From NCBI GenBank assembly GCA_024195265.1, contig JAJLRJ010000010.1:22596784-22660783 (forward strand): DNA of 64,000 nt. Direction: 5' to 3'. Shown here piece by piece: positions 1-11,859 of the stretch. The DNA is from Dendrophyllia cribrosa (taxonomy: Eukaryota > Cnidaria > Anthozoa > Scleractinia > Dendrophylliidae). The position numbers and the translations under genes were made by a program. The number at the start of each line of letters is the position of its first letter. The first letter of the stretch is position 1. The notes beneath the pieces were generated by a model. The model made no database searches and was not told the DNA's origin. It worked only from the letters and a program-made list of their open reading frames with translations.

Positions 1-146
1 TCCAAGCGAGTTAAATCTAAGCAAAGTTAACGCATCGGCTACCAGTCCTTTGCGCGCGCTCGTGCATGACGTAGCATGGCGTTGCGACATGAATTGCGTG
101 CGCAGTAAGGATGCGCATAAACAATTAGCGCGAACGTCCTTAAACC
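1..146. repeat. Interspersed repeat, copy 1 (cut by window edge)
   Basis: This stretch is nearly identical to 36838-37005 in PEX1 intron 5. Both share the start TCCAAGCGAG, the run GTGCATGACGTAGCATGGCG and the end CAATTAGCG. It is therefore a dispersed repeat that may extend left of the window. No coding potential was seen and the family is not recognised. The rest of the stretch up to 1148 shows only AT-rich sequence with no supportable gene. Confidence 0.75.
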
Positions 147-1148
147 GCACTGGGATTACAAAATTTAAATAAGAAAAGAAAAACGAAATAAATTCTGGTA
201 GTTGTAGTCAAATGACGCCATCGTGCAAATGGCCTATTGGCGAGAAACAGTTTGTTTGTTAGATGTCGTGTGACCATGAATCAACCAATCAACGCACGCG
301 TTGTATTGAAAAAAACTCCAGCTATATAACAAGATTATTTGTAACGTTCACAGGCAAATATTTGTTTACAATTTTTTGCCTCATTAGCATATGCGCCTCA
401 TTTTGTAATCGAGATACAAAAAAATCAACTCTGAATATTGACTAGAGGTTTGAGCCATATACTAGATACTCTTAATTTGTGCAATGGTGTTTCTAAACCT
501 CGAAATTTTATAAAGAATGTTTGGCTCATTAACGCTTTTGTCACCCAACAATTTTCCAGTTTTGGATACCTGATATTTTCTCAGTTAACATGCAACCATA
601 AACGATACGACACGATAGAATTCTGGGGACTCTAGAATTCTAGAATTCTTACAAAAAGCTTTTCAGAGGATCATTTAGGGCATACTTTGTTATAATGTGC
701 AATTTATCAGAGAACACAAAACGTTTCCTCCATTTCCTATAAAACCATTCGGTCGATTTTACAATATTTTCTCGTGTTCTTATAACATCCCGCGTAGTTT
801 ATTGAGCCGATAAACCATAGAAATATGTAGTCTACCGCTTAATATACAACGTGTTTTCAATCAGATGGAAATGAATACCAAGTTTTCTTTCACACTGGGT
901 ACGATTTTTTTAGGATATAATGTGGGGCATGCGCTTAACACAAAATTTTTATAGCTTTTTTTAATAACTTTTAGAGTGATTCCTACTTTTTTATTTGCCT
1001 GCTCTCTTTATTTTCGTTTTCAATCCCGTTGTTTAGTTGACTTATTGTCAGTCTTTCCTCCTACTGAAAACGTTTTTAATCAGCCTCGAGAATATAAATC
1101 AATCTGCTCCTTTGAGACAATTCGTGAATACGAAATGTTTGGACTTTA

Positions 1149-2015
1149 CCCTCACCTAGACGTTTCGCTTCACCGACCCCACACCCCCTGCGTCCCACTC
1201 TTCACCCTCCCCTCACCTAGACGTTTCGCTTCACCGACGCCTCGTCCCCTGCGTCCTACTCTCCACCCTCCCCTCTCCTAGACGTTTCGCTTCACCGACC
1301 CCTCGCCCCCTGCGTCCCACTCTCCACCCTGCCCTCTCCTAGAAGTTTCGCTTCACCGACCCCTCGCCCCCAGCGTCCCACTCTCCACCCTGCCCTCTCC
1401 TAGACGTTTCGCTTCACCGATCCCTTGCCCCCTGCGTCCCACTCTCCACCTTCCCCTCTCCTAGACGTTTCGCTTCACCGACCCCTCGCCCCCTGCGTCC
1501 CACTCTCCACCCTCCCCCCTCCTAGACGTTTCGCTTCACTGACCCCTCGCCCCCTGCATCCCACTCTCCACCCTCCCTTCTCCTAGACGTTTCGCTTCAC
1601 CGACCCTTCGCCCTCTGCGTCCCACTCTCCACCCTCCCCTCTCCTAGACGTTTCGCTTCACCGACCCCTCGCCCCCTGCGTCCCACTCTCCACCCTCCCC
1701 TCTCCTTGACGTTTCGCTTCACTGACCCCTCGCCCCTTGCGTCCCACTCTCCACCCTCCCTTCTCCAAGACGTTTCGCTTCACCGACCCTTCGCCCTCTG
1801 CGTCCCACTCTCCACCCTCCCCTCTCCTAGACGTTTCGCTTCACCGACCCCTCGCCCCCTACGTCCCACTCTCCACCTTCCCCTCTCCTAGACGTTTCGC
1901 TTCACCGACCCTTCGCCCTCTGCGTCCCACTCTCCACCCTCCCCTCTCCTAGACGTTTCGCTTCACCGACCCCTCGCCCCCTGCGTCCTACTCTCCACCC
2001 TGCCCTCTCCTAAAC
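1149..2015. repeat. 61-bp GC-rich minisatellite, about 14 units
   Basis: A 61-base unit repeats about 14 times with few mismatches. Each unit starts CTAGACGTTTCGCTTCACCG, followed by a C-rich stretch of CCCTCGCC and CCACTCTCCACC type. The first and last units are the most diverged. Because 61 is not a multiple of three, apparent short proteins across the array are shifted readings of the same DNA and are not called as genes. From 2016 to 2372 nothing else is seen. Confidence 0.95.
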
Positions 2016-2339
2016 GTGTTACCTCACCAAAATGCTATAAAACGTTTTTTTTTTCAATGAAAACCAACATTTTTGGTTAGGTTTTGTCAATAATTACTAT
2101 ACTAGTGCAATGAAACTATCATTAATCACCTCTTTGGTCAATATTTGCAAGTTTTTCCTTTGGGTCTTGGACAAATCGTGTCAATCCGATTGTTTTTTTT
2201 TCTCTCTTCATGGAATCACTTGATATTTTCCCCTCGGTGTTGGAGCGTTTTTTTTATAAGAGCAAAGTATTTGGTGAAGTATTTGATACAGTTTCAACCA
2301 AAAAGTTCAAAATCTCCGTGATAGTTATCACAAGTGCGT

Positions 2340-4030
2340 AAGAAAAACCCAAAATCGCATCCATTCTCCATGTTACGTCCCATTCTCGCTCAAGTGGAAT
2401 ATTTTTTTAACTGTACTTTTCACGATTGCGCGAATTTCTCTGTATCGCCAGCAATAAACGAAAGGGTTCAATGAAGAATTTAGGAAAACCAAGAATACTG
2501 AGGCTTCGAATGCGACCAGTAAAAAAATTGACAAATTACCAGCTGAAAACAATATCACAGAAATAAAAGTTGGAAGGTAACAAGACAAGTAAACAACATA
2601 GACGAACAAAGAGTTAAAGGTGAATTTCGATTGTCGCTGCAGTTCCATTTCTTGATCATTTTGCAGCTGAAGTTGGCATTGTATTTGATTCTGGTGATAT
2701 CTTACAACTTGGTAAATACGGATATATGCTATGGTTGTCAAGAGTAGCCCAATAGATTGAACAATCACACTCACCAATGTCGTGAAATTGGAATTGAAAC
2801 TGGACTGTAAGAGAGCAGCAACACCACTTGTTATCCATACAGACACCAATGCTACAATGACACGTTTTGAAGTAACAAGTTCCTGATATCGCAAATGAAG
2901 CGAAATAGCGAGAAGTCTATCCATTGCAATGGCGGTGACGTTCAGAAACGATGCGCAAAAAAGGAGAAAATAAAGACCGTTAAATACGCTTAAAATTGTA
3001 GGACAGAATGAAATAGAGTTAAAGTTTCCATTTGATGCCATATTCAACATCACCGCGGTGATAATACTTAACATTGGCTGCACCAACATTCCAACAGCAA
3101 GATCAGAGAAAGGCCAGACTCAGGAACAACTTCTTTACAGTGGCCGGCATCGATGAAGCTTTCCACAGGGCACGAATAACTAGAAGATTTCCCAGAGCTG
3201 CCACGACAGAAAATATCAAGTTTAAAACACATAAAGTCAGCATAAAAGATCGGTAATGGCGAACAAGTTGTGTTAGGGCAATCAAAAGCTCAGTGCAGAA
3301 CTGGGGGGCCATGGTGAAATTGGAGATTCAGATCTGGATCTTCGTTTCTCTGACAGAGCATTTCGATTAACTGAAATTAGCCCGGCCGTTTTATTAACCA
3401 TTCTGTCACCTGCCACTACATGTCACAAAAATATATTGCAGTTTACTAATAAATGTAGTTTTTCTTAAACACAGAAAAATACTAATACACGACTAGGGAG
3501 TCTAACTTTATAAACTACTGAAGTGCTTTGACCAAGAGTGTGATACTTTCAAGTGGCTGCAAGAGCTAGGACAGTTGAGACAAGCCATAAAAGGGGAAAG
3601 CTTTCACTGTTTAAAGGCAAATTAAAAGCAATTATTATTGTTTAGCTATTTCCTTTGCATGGCAATACAATTTAAAATTATCTGTCTATAACTGAGTCCT
3701 AAGCAGTTTTTAATTAGACTTAGTCCGACAGATCGGTAATTTAGCTGTCGCTTAAATTTCTATCAAGCTATTCATTATTAAAAACACATTAGTTTGAAAT
3801 TGACGCATAAATATGAAAGACTGAAGATGAAATGTTTTTCTTAGACACAACTTGCTTTTACCAATCAGGAAATTTGTAAATATCTTGTAAGATATTTAAA
3901 GGTTTTTTTTCCCTTTTTGGCCCTTTTTTTGGCTTGAAAACAAATTATTAACTCGCATACTGCAGATGCTTGTTGGCATTTGCATAAATGATAAAAGGTG
4001 AAAGTAAATTATGCGCAAGACGGCAAAGCG
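2340..4030 (-). repeat. GPCR segmental duplication, left copy
   Basis: Sequence similarity with 8510-10195 is not limited to the GPCR frame. It also covers DNA upstream of the start codon, for example the shared ACTACATGTCA and ATATATTGCAGTTTACTAAT motifs near 3420-3450 and 9583-9620, and the block around GAAACAAATTATTAACTCGCA (shown here in parts: AACAAATT, TTAACTCGCA). A tandem segmental duplication that carried the whole gene is inferred. From about 4030 to 5368 I see no gene or clear repeat. Confidence 0.75.
2373..3312 (-). pseudogene. Class A GPCR, frameshifted duplicate
   Basis: This is an intronless rhodopsin-class receptor gene closely related to the intact copy at 8553-9497. The first part (3312 down to about 3106) encodes the N-terminus, TM1 with GNLLVIRALW and the start of TM2. 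It reads MAPQFCTE where the intact copy has MASQFCSE. One extra base near 3103-3108, compared with the intact copy, breaks the frame inside TM2. The remainder (3089-2373) stays open through TM3 with the DRLLAISLHLRY stretch, TM5, TM6, TM7 with NSSLNPFVYCWR, and a short tail ending SENGT. A recent pseudogene is the simplest reading, since the rest of the frame is intact. An assembly error in one base is the alternative. Confidence 0.85.
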
Positions 4031-5368
4031 AAGCTTTTTAAAATTTCTGTTTGTAAACTTCGATCGCCAGTTTAGTAATAAATTTTAATAATCCGGCTAA
4101 AATCAAAGAAGATATCTTTTTTTTCTGTTGCCAGTTCTGATAGGTTATTATATAGACTTACACGCACAAGAACAACTCAGGTTAAATATGGGGACTGTGC
4201 AAAACGCCGACACTATGCAAACCTAATTGGAATTATTTGGACTAAGCTGAAAGAAATTAATGGAACCCTTTATGGAGCTTTAAACTAGCTAAGCATATCC
4301 CTTAAATATCTAGTCACCAGCGCTTTGAGTTCCTAGTTCAACCGCGCTGAATTTAAAACTTAAAACCTTGGAAAGTAAAACATGAGATTAAACATCAAGC
4401 GTTTTATTCATAACGTGTTTAAAAACTTGGACTGTTGACTCGGATATTTGGCGCCATTTTATGCATGATTATACAACGTTCTCATGTTATAAGTTTCAAT
4501 TTTTCTTTTTATTATTGTTTCAAAGCTGCATGTGACTCTTAACTGACTTAATTAGTTGTTCCTGTTTATATTATTATTCCTTTTTGTCTAGACAAACATA
4601 AGCCTTTAACGCTATTTAGCCTTGGGGGGTTGTGAGGGCGGGGGCAAAGCGCGCGTGATTGGTACCCTATGTTCTAAACATAGAACACAGTCGGTCTTCA
4701 GTCATTTTTCAACTTCAACACAATTACCAGCTGATCTCTTTTATGCTTGCTTTTGAAGATGAAGAACTTTAATCGTCGATCCGTCCCTTAGTAGAAGTTT
4801 TAAAGTATATCGGTATATTTTTTTATTGCGACTCGGCAACACTTTTAAAACAATCCGCTCTATAAGTACGTCACCTTTGTCTGTTGATAGAGCAGAATAA
4901 TATCAAGATACTTTTCGCATTTTGTTTTCTGAATTCTAGACACGTATTGTGACAAATCCGATTTCTTTTCGGTAGCGGACCAGACTTCATCGTTATAAGT
5001 GGGGGGGAGGGGGAATTAAAATTTGTTAGAAACTGAAAAACATTATCAGCCTTTCGGGCGCAATATTTTTGCAAGATGAAGGGGCCCCCTCCTATAGATC
5101 TGCCATTGCTTTCATCCGCCATGTGCTGAAGTTACAAGCGAGTACTGGAGTATACTCGATATATCCTCCCCGATCATGACAAAAAGCGCTCGGGGCTCCT
5201 CTTACTATCACTATGGGATAAAAAAGCTGAACTCTTGGATAATTATCGTGTTTTCATGAAAAGGCTGTCAAATTAACATTCGGAAGCTTCCAACCTAGGG
5301 TTAGAACGAATTTTTTTCATTGACTTTTTAAAACAGTGTTCTCATAAACAATTAAAAGGCTGTAAAGC

Positions 5369-5645
5369 TTGGTTCCAACTAGCGACGTAAGCGGAATCGT
5401 AAACGGAATCGGAATCGTAAGAACCTTACGATCTAGTGGAACTCAAAACGACGGAAGAGGATAGTAAGCGACGGAAGCAGAAGCGGAGTCGGAAGAGAAA
5501 GGAAACCTTCTGATCCTTCCGATTCCGATTCTGTCGAGCTTCCGATTCCGATTGCGATTCCGTTTCTTGATTTCCACTAGAACGTAAGGCTCCTTACGCT
5601 TCCGACTCCGACTCCGCTTCCGATTACGTCGCTAGTGGGAACCAG
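5369..5645. mobile_element. Inverted-repeat (MITE-like) element
   Basis: Terminal inverted repeats GGTTCCAACTAGCGACGTAA (left) and the complement of TTACGTCGCTAGTGGGAACC (right) bound a 0.28 kb element. The interior is built from degenerate GGAATCG and CGGAAG motifs in both orientations. No coding sequence is seen. It lies six bases from the next element at 5651. Confidence 0.75.
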
Positions 5646-5650
5646 CCCTA

Positions 5651-6166
5651 ACAGTGGAACCTCGATTTAACGAAGTACCAAGGGACTGGGAAATTGGTTT
5701 GTTATATCGAGGATTCGTTATTTCGAAAACCTCGTTATAACGAATATGCGGAATAACAACCAAAATGTTCGTTATATCGAGGGATAGTTAATCATGGTTT
5801 TGTAACGGTGTTACGTGTTTCTGGATCTTAACAAAATAACATGTGCACTTTAATGCCTGTATGAAGCTACAGTACACTGTAAATATAACTACGGCACTGG
5901 AAAACTGTACAGGTTATACCTTTGCCCTATAACACACACTGTTGGTCTGTTCCGCATTCATCTTTTGTCGCGCGTTGACATTTATTCATTATATCAGGGT
6001 AGATTTTACGTTTTGGCTGCCGGATTGTTTTCGTTATAACAAGAATTTCGTTATATCGAGGTTCTGTTCCATACATTTTACATGTTATTTTGCCGGGCTG
6101 AAGAATGTCGTTCGTTATACCGAGGACTTCGTTAAATAGAGGTTCGTTAAATCGAGGTTCCACTGT
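5651..6166. mobile_element. Tigger/pogo-like MITE
   Basis: The ends ACAGTGGAACCTCGATTTAA and its complement GGTTCCACTGT form terminal inverted repeats. Further internal copies of CGTTATA and TCGAGG motifs occur in both orientations. Ends of the type CAGT.GAACCTCGATTTAACG are known from Tc1/mariner-Tigger elements. A TA precedes the left end, but the right flank is not a clean TA, so a target duplication cannot be claimed. No transposase is seen. From 6167 to 7521 I see no gene. Confidence 0.7.
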
Positions 6167-7521
6167 TCCTTTACATCCGGAAGCTATTAAAAATTGCTAT
6201 TTGTCGTAAAGACGCATTTACCGGCCATTAATCTGTCTTTGAATACTTAATTCCGTGGCATTATAAAAGTTAATGCGTGTACTAAGAGATCTTTCGCACG
6301 TATTCGCCCGGATTCTGATAAAGAAACTCGCTGATGTTCGACTTTTAAAACTGTGCGGAACTGAACAATAACCCGGAAAAAGTCTTACGCCACATCGAGA
6401 CGCTTTGCTAATTGCCATGTTATATTGCCTAATGCCACCAAACATATAACGAAATAAAGTAAAAATATTCCACAGAACAAAACAGAAAGAGCGGTTTGGG
6501 AGACTAGTACAGATCACAAGATTGAAAGTTCATCAAATTTGATTTCCGCTGTGTGTGCTGAAATGATCAGCGTCTTTATAAAGGAGGCTCGACTCAGTTT
6601 TGTTTGGCGTGGGGTGTATGTTTTGAAATTAAAATATCACAGGGAAGACAGGCTTCGATTGCCAGTTAAAATAATGATTATCTTTTACATAATATTAAAA
6701 ATTCAACAACAATAATCAACACAATGACCGCTTGGTCAGGACCTAAATCGAATCGAAAATGACCTAAACTTTCAAACCTTCTACAGCTACAAAGAAGCGT
6801 AAGTGTTTTGTGGCGCACAGCATAATGACTTTATTGATTTTTAAGCATCCATTCTATGAACCATCTTACAATATATTTGCATGGAGCAAAAACCGTCCCC
6901 TTTTCTTCATCGGCACTTAAGTAGTCTAGAACAACTCATGTTTCAACAAACTTGTACAGGTAAAAGCAACTATTACGTCAAGTTAAAAATATCACGCAAA
7001 GCTTAAAATAGACCACGTGTCGCAAAATCATACCTCTAAATAACTTAGAGATATCAGGTCATCTGATACCCCTCGTTAAAAAATAACACCGGTTTAAAAA
7101 TTTTCAAACCAAAAAGAAAATTTCAGTGCAATATTTACACATTTCTGACAAGAGGGTAAGGTTTGGTATAAGCTTACAAAATGATTTAAAGAGATTTAAA
7201 AAATCGTGCAGATATTTTTAAAAAAATCCTGTAACTTTATATACAAAATCGACTATATTAAGTAGGAAATGGAAACAGTCCTTATCCTAACCTATTCCTG
7301 GTTCACCGGAATGTTACGATATTTGAAAGTTAATATTTTTTCGGCAATATTCTTTGTAGTCTGCACTATTTGTCAAAGGCAACATTGTTTATAGCATGAT
7401 TATACCAATTTTTTAAAACATTGGATACTATTTAAAAAAAGTCATATTTGAGGCCTCAGCAGAAGCAGGAGTCAATCGCAGGCCTAAGCGATCGGCTCCT
7501 GACAGAAGACAAATTCAATTT

Positions 7522-7692
7522 AACAAATTTACACCGGTTTTCCGTGGTGTGGACTCTTATTTACCACGATTTACGTCATCACATGGTCAAAATATTGTGG
7601 CGCCGAGTGAGTCAGCAACAAATTGCGACCATGTAATGACGTAAATCGTGGTAAATAAGAGTCCACACCACGGAAAACCGGTGTAAATTTGT
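7522..7692. mobile_element. Foldback element, near-perfect long arms
   Basis: The left arm, AACAAATTTACACCGG and onward through GTGGTGTGGACTCTTATTTA, is repeated in inverted order at 7630-7692 ending CCGGTGTAAATTTGTT. The arms are about 70 bases with a short central spacer. Such palindromic MITEs carry no genes. Confidence 0.85.
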
Positions 7693-8101
7693 TTTTTACA
7701 ACAATATCTGGAAAAAAATAAAAGAAAAAATCGAAGTCTTGTTACAAAACGTGACAGCACTTTCTTGCAATCTGATTGTTTTTTTTTTTCAAGCGCGCGT
7801 GATGTTAGCGTCAGCACCGTTGTCTGGACTCTCATTTACCACTCACGTCGACCAATCAGATTGCGAGTTTAGCGGCAATTGTGGTAAAAAGTCTTTTTGA
7901 TCACCTTTGGAGTGAATACTGCTCTTTTTTATTTGTTCACTCTCTTTGTTTTCGCTCTTAATCCCGTTGTTGACTGGTTTGTTTTGGCTTTATTCCTCTT
8001 TCTTCCTGCTGGAAAAGTTTTCAATTTGGCATCCGGCGAAGCAGAACTGTTTTTGCATAAAACGCCTGCTGGTTAACACAGTAGGATGATCACCAGTGTA
8101 T

Positions 8102-8518
8102 TTAAGGCGGGACTTAACCTAAACGCCACTTTTCCGCCACTTGACATGGCTTTAATGGAAATATCTCGCTCACGTTTCAAGCAATCCAAAAACCCTATGC
8201 TTAAAACATAAATCTATGTTATGGAGTGTTTTGTAAATTTTTGGGTGATTTTTGGGTATGTTTGGGAGGAAATAGTTTTTCTCAAAGGATTGGTAAAATT
8301 TAGAGAAATAAGAAATATTGAAGATTTAGTGAAGCTTTAAAATTAGAATTTGTAGTTAATAATTAATAGACGGATACCAAGTTAGTCCACTAGCAACCTG
8401 GGGTGCTCTTACGTGGGTATCGACTGTCTGTCGGTGTTCCAAAAATCATTTTCTTACTCCTATCCCTTCTTAAAACCTCATCAAATTTCATTCAAATTTA
8501 GGTTAAGTCCCGCCTTAA
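8102..8518. mobile_element. TTAA-flanked MITE
   Basis: Inverted ends TTAAGGCGGGACTTAACC and the complement of GGTTAAGTCCCGCCTTAA enclose 0.4 kb. Both ends carry TTAA, the target duplication typical of piggyBac-type transposition. No open frame of note is inside. It ends 35 bases downstream of the GPCR stop codon, so it may form part of that gene's 3' untranslated region. Confidence 0.75.
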
Positions 8519-10195
8519 AGAAAAAAATTAAAATCGTCATCAATTCTCCATTTTATGTCCCATTCTCGCTCATGCGAAATATTTTCTTCATTGTTCTTCT
8601 CGCAATTTCTCGTATTTCCTGATATCGCCAACAGTAAACGAGAGGATTCAAAGAAGAATTCAGGAGCACTAAGAATAATGAGGCTTCTAAAGCTACATCG
8701 AAAGCAATTCTTAATCTATCAGTTATAATCAATATTACAGAGATAAAAGATGGAAGATAACAGGCTAAGAAAACTACATAGACAAACAAAGTGTTATATG
8801 CGGACTTCTTTTGCCGAAGTAGTTCCATTACTTCTAAATTTTGCATTTGCAGCTGAAGTTGACATTGTATTTGATTCTGATGATATCTTACAACTTGGTA
8901 AATACGGACATTGGCCACGCTTGTCAACAGAAGTCCAATGGATATAGTAACTGTAGCTACCATGGCATGGCCTTTAAAAGTTAGTAAAAACGACATGAAG
9001 GCAGCGATGCCACTTGTTAACCATAAAGATACCAAGCCAAAAATAACACGTTTTGAAGTCACAAGTTCTTGATATCGCAGATGAAGCGAAATAGCGAGAA
9101 GTCTATCGACTGCAATGGCGGTAACATTCAGAAACGATGCACAAGAAGGGAGAAAAAAAAGACTCCAAAATGCTCTTAAAATTGTGGGACAGAATGAGAC
9201 AAAGTTGTAGTTTCCAGTTGATGCCATATTCAACATCACCGCGATGATAATAACAAACATTGGCTGGGTTAACATGCCAACAGCAAGATCAGACAAAGCG
9301 AGACTCAGGAACAACTTCTTTACAGTGGCCGGCATCGATGAAGCTTTCCACAGGGCGCGAATAACTAGAAGATTTCCAAGAACTGCTACCAGAGCAAAAA
9401 ACAAGTTTAAAACACATAAAGACAACATGAAAGATCCGTAATGGCGAACAAGTTGTGTTATTTCAAACAATTTCTCACTGCAGAACTGAGAGGCCATGGC
9501 AAATTTGGAGATTCGAATCGATCTGCGTTTCTCTGACAGAGCATTTCGATTAACTGAAATCAGCCCGACCGTTATCACCTGCCACTACATGTCATAAAAT
9601 ATATTGCAGTTTACTAATATATACATTTTTTTCTTATACACAGTGAAATACTAATACACAACTACAGAGTCTAACATTACAAAATAAGTGCTTTTTCTGA
9701 AAGTGTGATACTTCGAAGTGGCTGCAACAGCTAAGAAAGATCTGACAAACGTAAAAAATGAACGTTTTCACTGTGTAAACACAAATTAAAAGCCACTGTT
9801 ATTGTTTGCTTTTCCCTTTTCATGGCAAAATGTCCATAATTGAATGTTAAGCAGTTTTTGACTACGCCTATGACCTCATCATAGGATATTTTCATGGTGT
9901 TTTAAAATTCAAATGTCGCGGAATATTACCCTTCTGAAATAGACAATTTAGCTGTCGCGAAAATTTGATCTAAAATTGACGCCTAAATATTAAAGATTGA
10001 TCATGAAATGTTTTTCCTCACAAAGAAGTTGTTTTTACCGATCAGGAAAAATTGTATATACCCTGCAAGATATTTCAAAGGTTTTGTTTTCTTGACTTTT
10101 TTTGGCTTGAAAACAAATTTATTAACTCGCACATTTTATTTACATAAATAAAAAAAATGTGAACGTTAATAATGCACAAGACGGAAAAAAAGACA
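8510..10195 (-). repeat. GPCR segmental duplication, right copy
   Basis: Homologous to 2340-4030 across the gene and about 700 bases upstream of it, with scattered substitutions and small gaps. The flank 9579-10195 has no frame of its own beyond this homology. Confidence 0.75.
8553..9497 (-). CDS. Class A (rhodopsin-like) GPCR, orphan
   Basis: A single-exon receptor of 314 aa. I place the start at 9497, where ATG sits in a strong GCCATGG context and matches the start of the sister copy; the frame is open 27 codons further upstream. Visible landmarks are TM1 with GNLLVI, TM2 with LSLALSDLAVG, TM3 ending VDRLLAISLHLRY, a long glutamine-rich third intracellular loop (QNQIQCQLQLQMQ), TM6 with ACYLP, TM7 with NSSLNPLVYCW, and a very short tail ending SENGT. 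The DRY triplet at the end of TM3 is DRL here. No signal peptide is seen. The ligand cannot be told from sequence. It resembles the expanded cnidarian amine/adenosine/melanocortin-like orphan receptors (family-level inference). Its neighbour at 2373-3312 is a broken duplicate. Confidence 0.93.
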   Translation of the reverse strand: MASQFCSEKLFEITQLVRHYGSFMLSLCVLNLFFALVAVLGNLLVIRALWKASSMPATVKKLFLSLALSDLAVGMLTQPMFVIIIAVMLNMASTGNYNFVSFCPTILRAFWSLFFLPSCASFLNVTAIAVDRLLAISLHLRYQELVTSKRVIFGLVSLWLTSGIAAFMSFLLTFKGHAMVATVTISIGLLLTSVANVRIYQVVRYHQNQIQCQLQLQMQNLEVMELLRQKKSAYNTLFVYVVFLACYLPSFISVILIITDRLRIAFDVALEASLFLVLLNSSLNPLVYCWRYQEIREIARRTMKKIFRMSENGT

Positions 10196-10289
10196 AAATC
10201 ATTAAGGCGGGCCTTAGAGTATATATTATATATAGGCGACTACTTTTTAAGTGAAGGGGAAGATTGTACTGCGATAAATTTTCAATATC

Positions 10290-10585
10290 TGGCACAAATT
10301 TAAATAAGTTGTTGCATTTTGTAATATTTGCCGCAAATTGAAATAACAGTTGCTGCGTTTTGTAATATCTTTCGCAGATTGAAACAACAGTTGTCGTGTT
10401 TTACAATATCTCTCGCAAATTGTAATAAACGTTGTCGCGTTTTGTAATATTTGCTGCAAATGTAATCACAGTTGTCGTGTTTTGTAATTTATATCTCACA
10501 CAAATTGTTATAGCAGTTGTCGTGTTTTGTAATATCTGCTGCAAATGTAATAAAATTTGTCGCGTTTTGTAATATCTGCCGCATG
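10290..10585. repeat. Degenerate ~41-bp tandem repeat
   Basis: About seven or eight units share GTTGTCGTGTTTTGTAATAT followed by CTGCCGCAAATTG and a variable tail. A second small cluster of the same motif lies at 10760-10915. Open frames on the minus strand through this array are repeat translations (FQSAKDITKR-like) and are not genes. Confidence 0.85.
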
Positions 10586-10759
10586 GTTCATAAGGAAAAT
10601 ACAAAAGAAATAAAAATTTAATGGAATATAATCCTTACAGAACAGCTATGAATGGTAATTAGTCACAACCACTTGTGGACGCATACTGTGGTTGTAACTA
10701 ATTAGCATTTCATTTTCATTCTATAAGTAGTCTACAACATTCGCGTCCGTGTTGTAACA

Positions 10760-10915
10760 TTACATAACAGTTGTCGTGTTTTGTAATATATCTCGCAAAT
10801 TGTATTTATTTATTCACCGCATAGGTCTGTCGCTTGTATTAAGTCATCGCGTTTTGTGATAGCTTCCACAAGTTGTAACGACAGTTGTCGCGTTTTGTAA
10901 TATATCGCGCAAATT
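10760..10915. repeat. Second cluster of the ~41-bp repeat, with LINE-tail fragment
   Basis: Three copies of the GTTGTCGTGTTTTGTAATAT motif family flank a short piece at 10804-10840. That piece reads TTTATTCACCGCATAGGTCT and matches the end of the LINE fragment at 61915-61950. It looks like a repeat cluster interrupted by a retroelement end. 10916-11350 holds nothing I recognise. Confidence 0.6.
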
Positions 10916-11350
10916 GACCAGTTGTTTAAAACCTGTTCTCTGCCTTGTTTCTCAAAAATCTTTCATACTCCTTGTCACTTTAATAGGGTTCTTCAGAATT
11001 GAGCACGAGTACGACTTATAAATTTCAAGCCAGTTACGTCTCCAGAATTCTCGCTCCTTCCCGTTGTTGATGACCAGCCGCGCGTTTCTCAAAACTCCCG
11101 CAGACTTTTCGGGACCGAAAGCTACTTTTTAAATGTGGTTTCTAACGAACAGCGTTGAAGTTTTTTAGCCCGCATAGGGGGTCCGCATAGCAGCCAAAGT
11201 TGTGTAATAAACGTAAGATTTTATTGTTTAGCTTTCAAAATCAAAAAAAAGCGAATCTTGCTTCAGTGGTAAACATTCTACACATAACACAGCTCTCGGG
11301 CCCGAAGAGTTTTCGGGACTTTCAAAAAACGCACGCCTGGAGACTAATAT

Positions 11351-11603
11351 AGAGCAGTTTTCAATTGAGTGTCGAAAATAATTTCGCAAATGTTTTGCTT
11401 TTGCATTGCTACGCTTTGTGATTGGCTAAAAAATCTCCCGCCACTTTATCAACCAATCAGGTAAAACCATTCGTGACTTGCTCGCATGCGTTTACCCGCG
11501 CTTGGCGCCGGCTACCTGTATTTTCTTCGAGCTGCGTCTGTTGTGATTGGCCAGAGTGATTACTTTGTTTTTTGTTTTACGACACTCAGTTGAAAACTGC
11601 TCT
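11351..11603. mobile_element. MITE, CGACACTCA family, copy 1
   Basis: Inverted ends AGAGCAGTTTTCAATTGAGT and the complement of TCAGTTGAAAACTGCTCT define a 0.25 kb element. The interior includes GATTGGCTAA and the complementary GATTGGCCAG motifs. Related copies lie in a beta-tubulin intron (53212-53504) and, as a half element, at 62697-62774. No coding sequence is seen. Confidence 0.8.
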
Positions 11604-11859
11604 AAGATTGGTGTGACAAGTAATTATTTAAAACACACGAACTAGGTTTGAAAAGTCGTACTCGTACTTAAAATTACGTTCTCCTAGCCCGATGTGAAGG
11701 TCGCTAATATCGAGTAGCGCCTTGGGAAGCAAACATAAAAATGTCGATAAATTGCATGTGTTGCATCTGCTGGATCGATGGGCAGTTACCCATGCATTGA
11801 GTAAAGTTATCCACTCTGTAAAGCGAGCACAAGTTGAGTAAGTACAGTGACTAAAATGT

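Noticed and set aside
976..1952. Short proline/serine-rich frames on the plus strand
   Set aside because: They cross the 61-bp minisatellite and change phase with each unit.
10247..10604. Two minus-strand frames of 67-70 codons
   Set aside because: Repeat translation of the 41-bp array.
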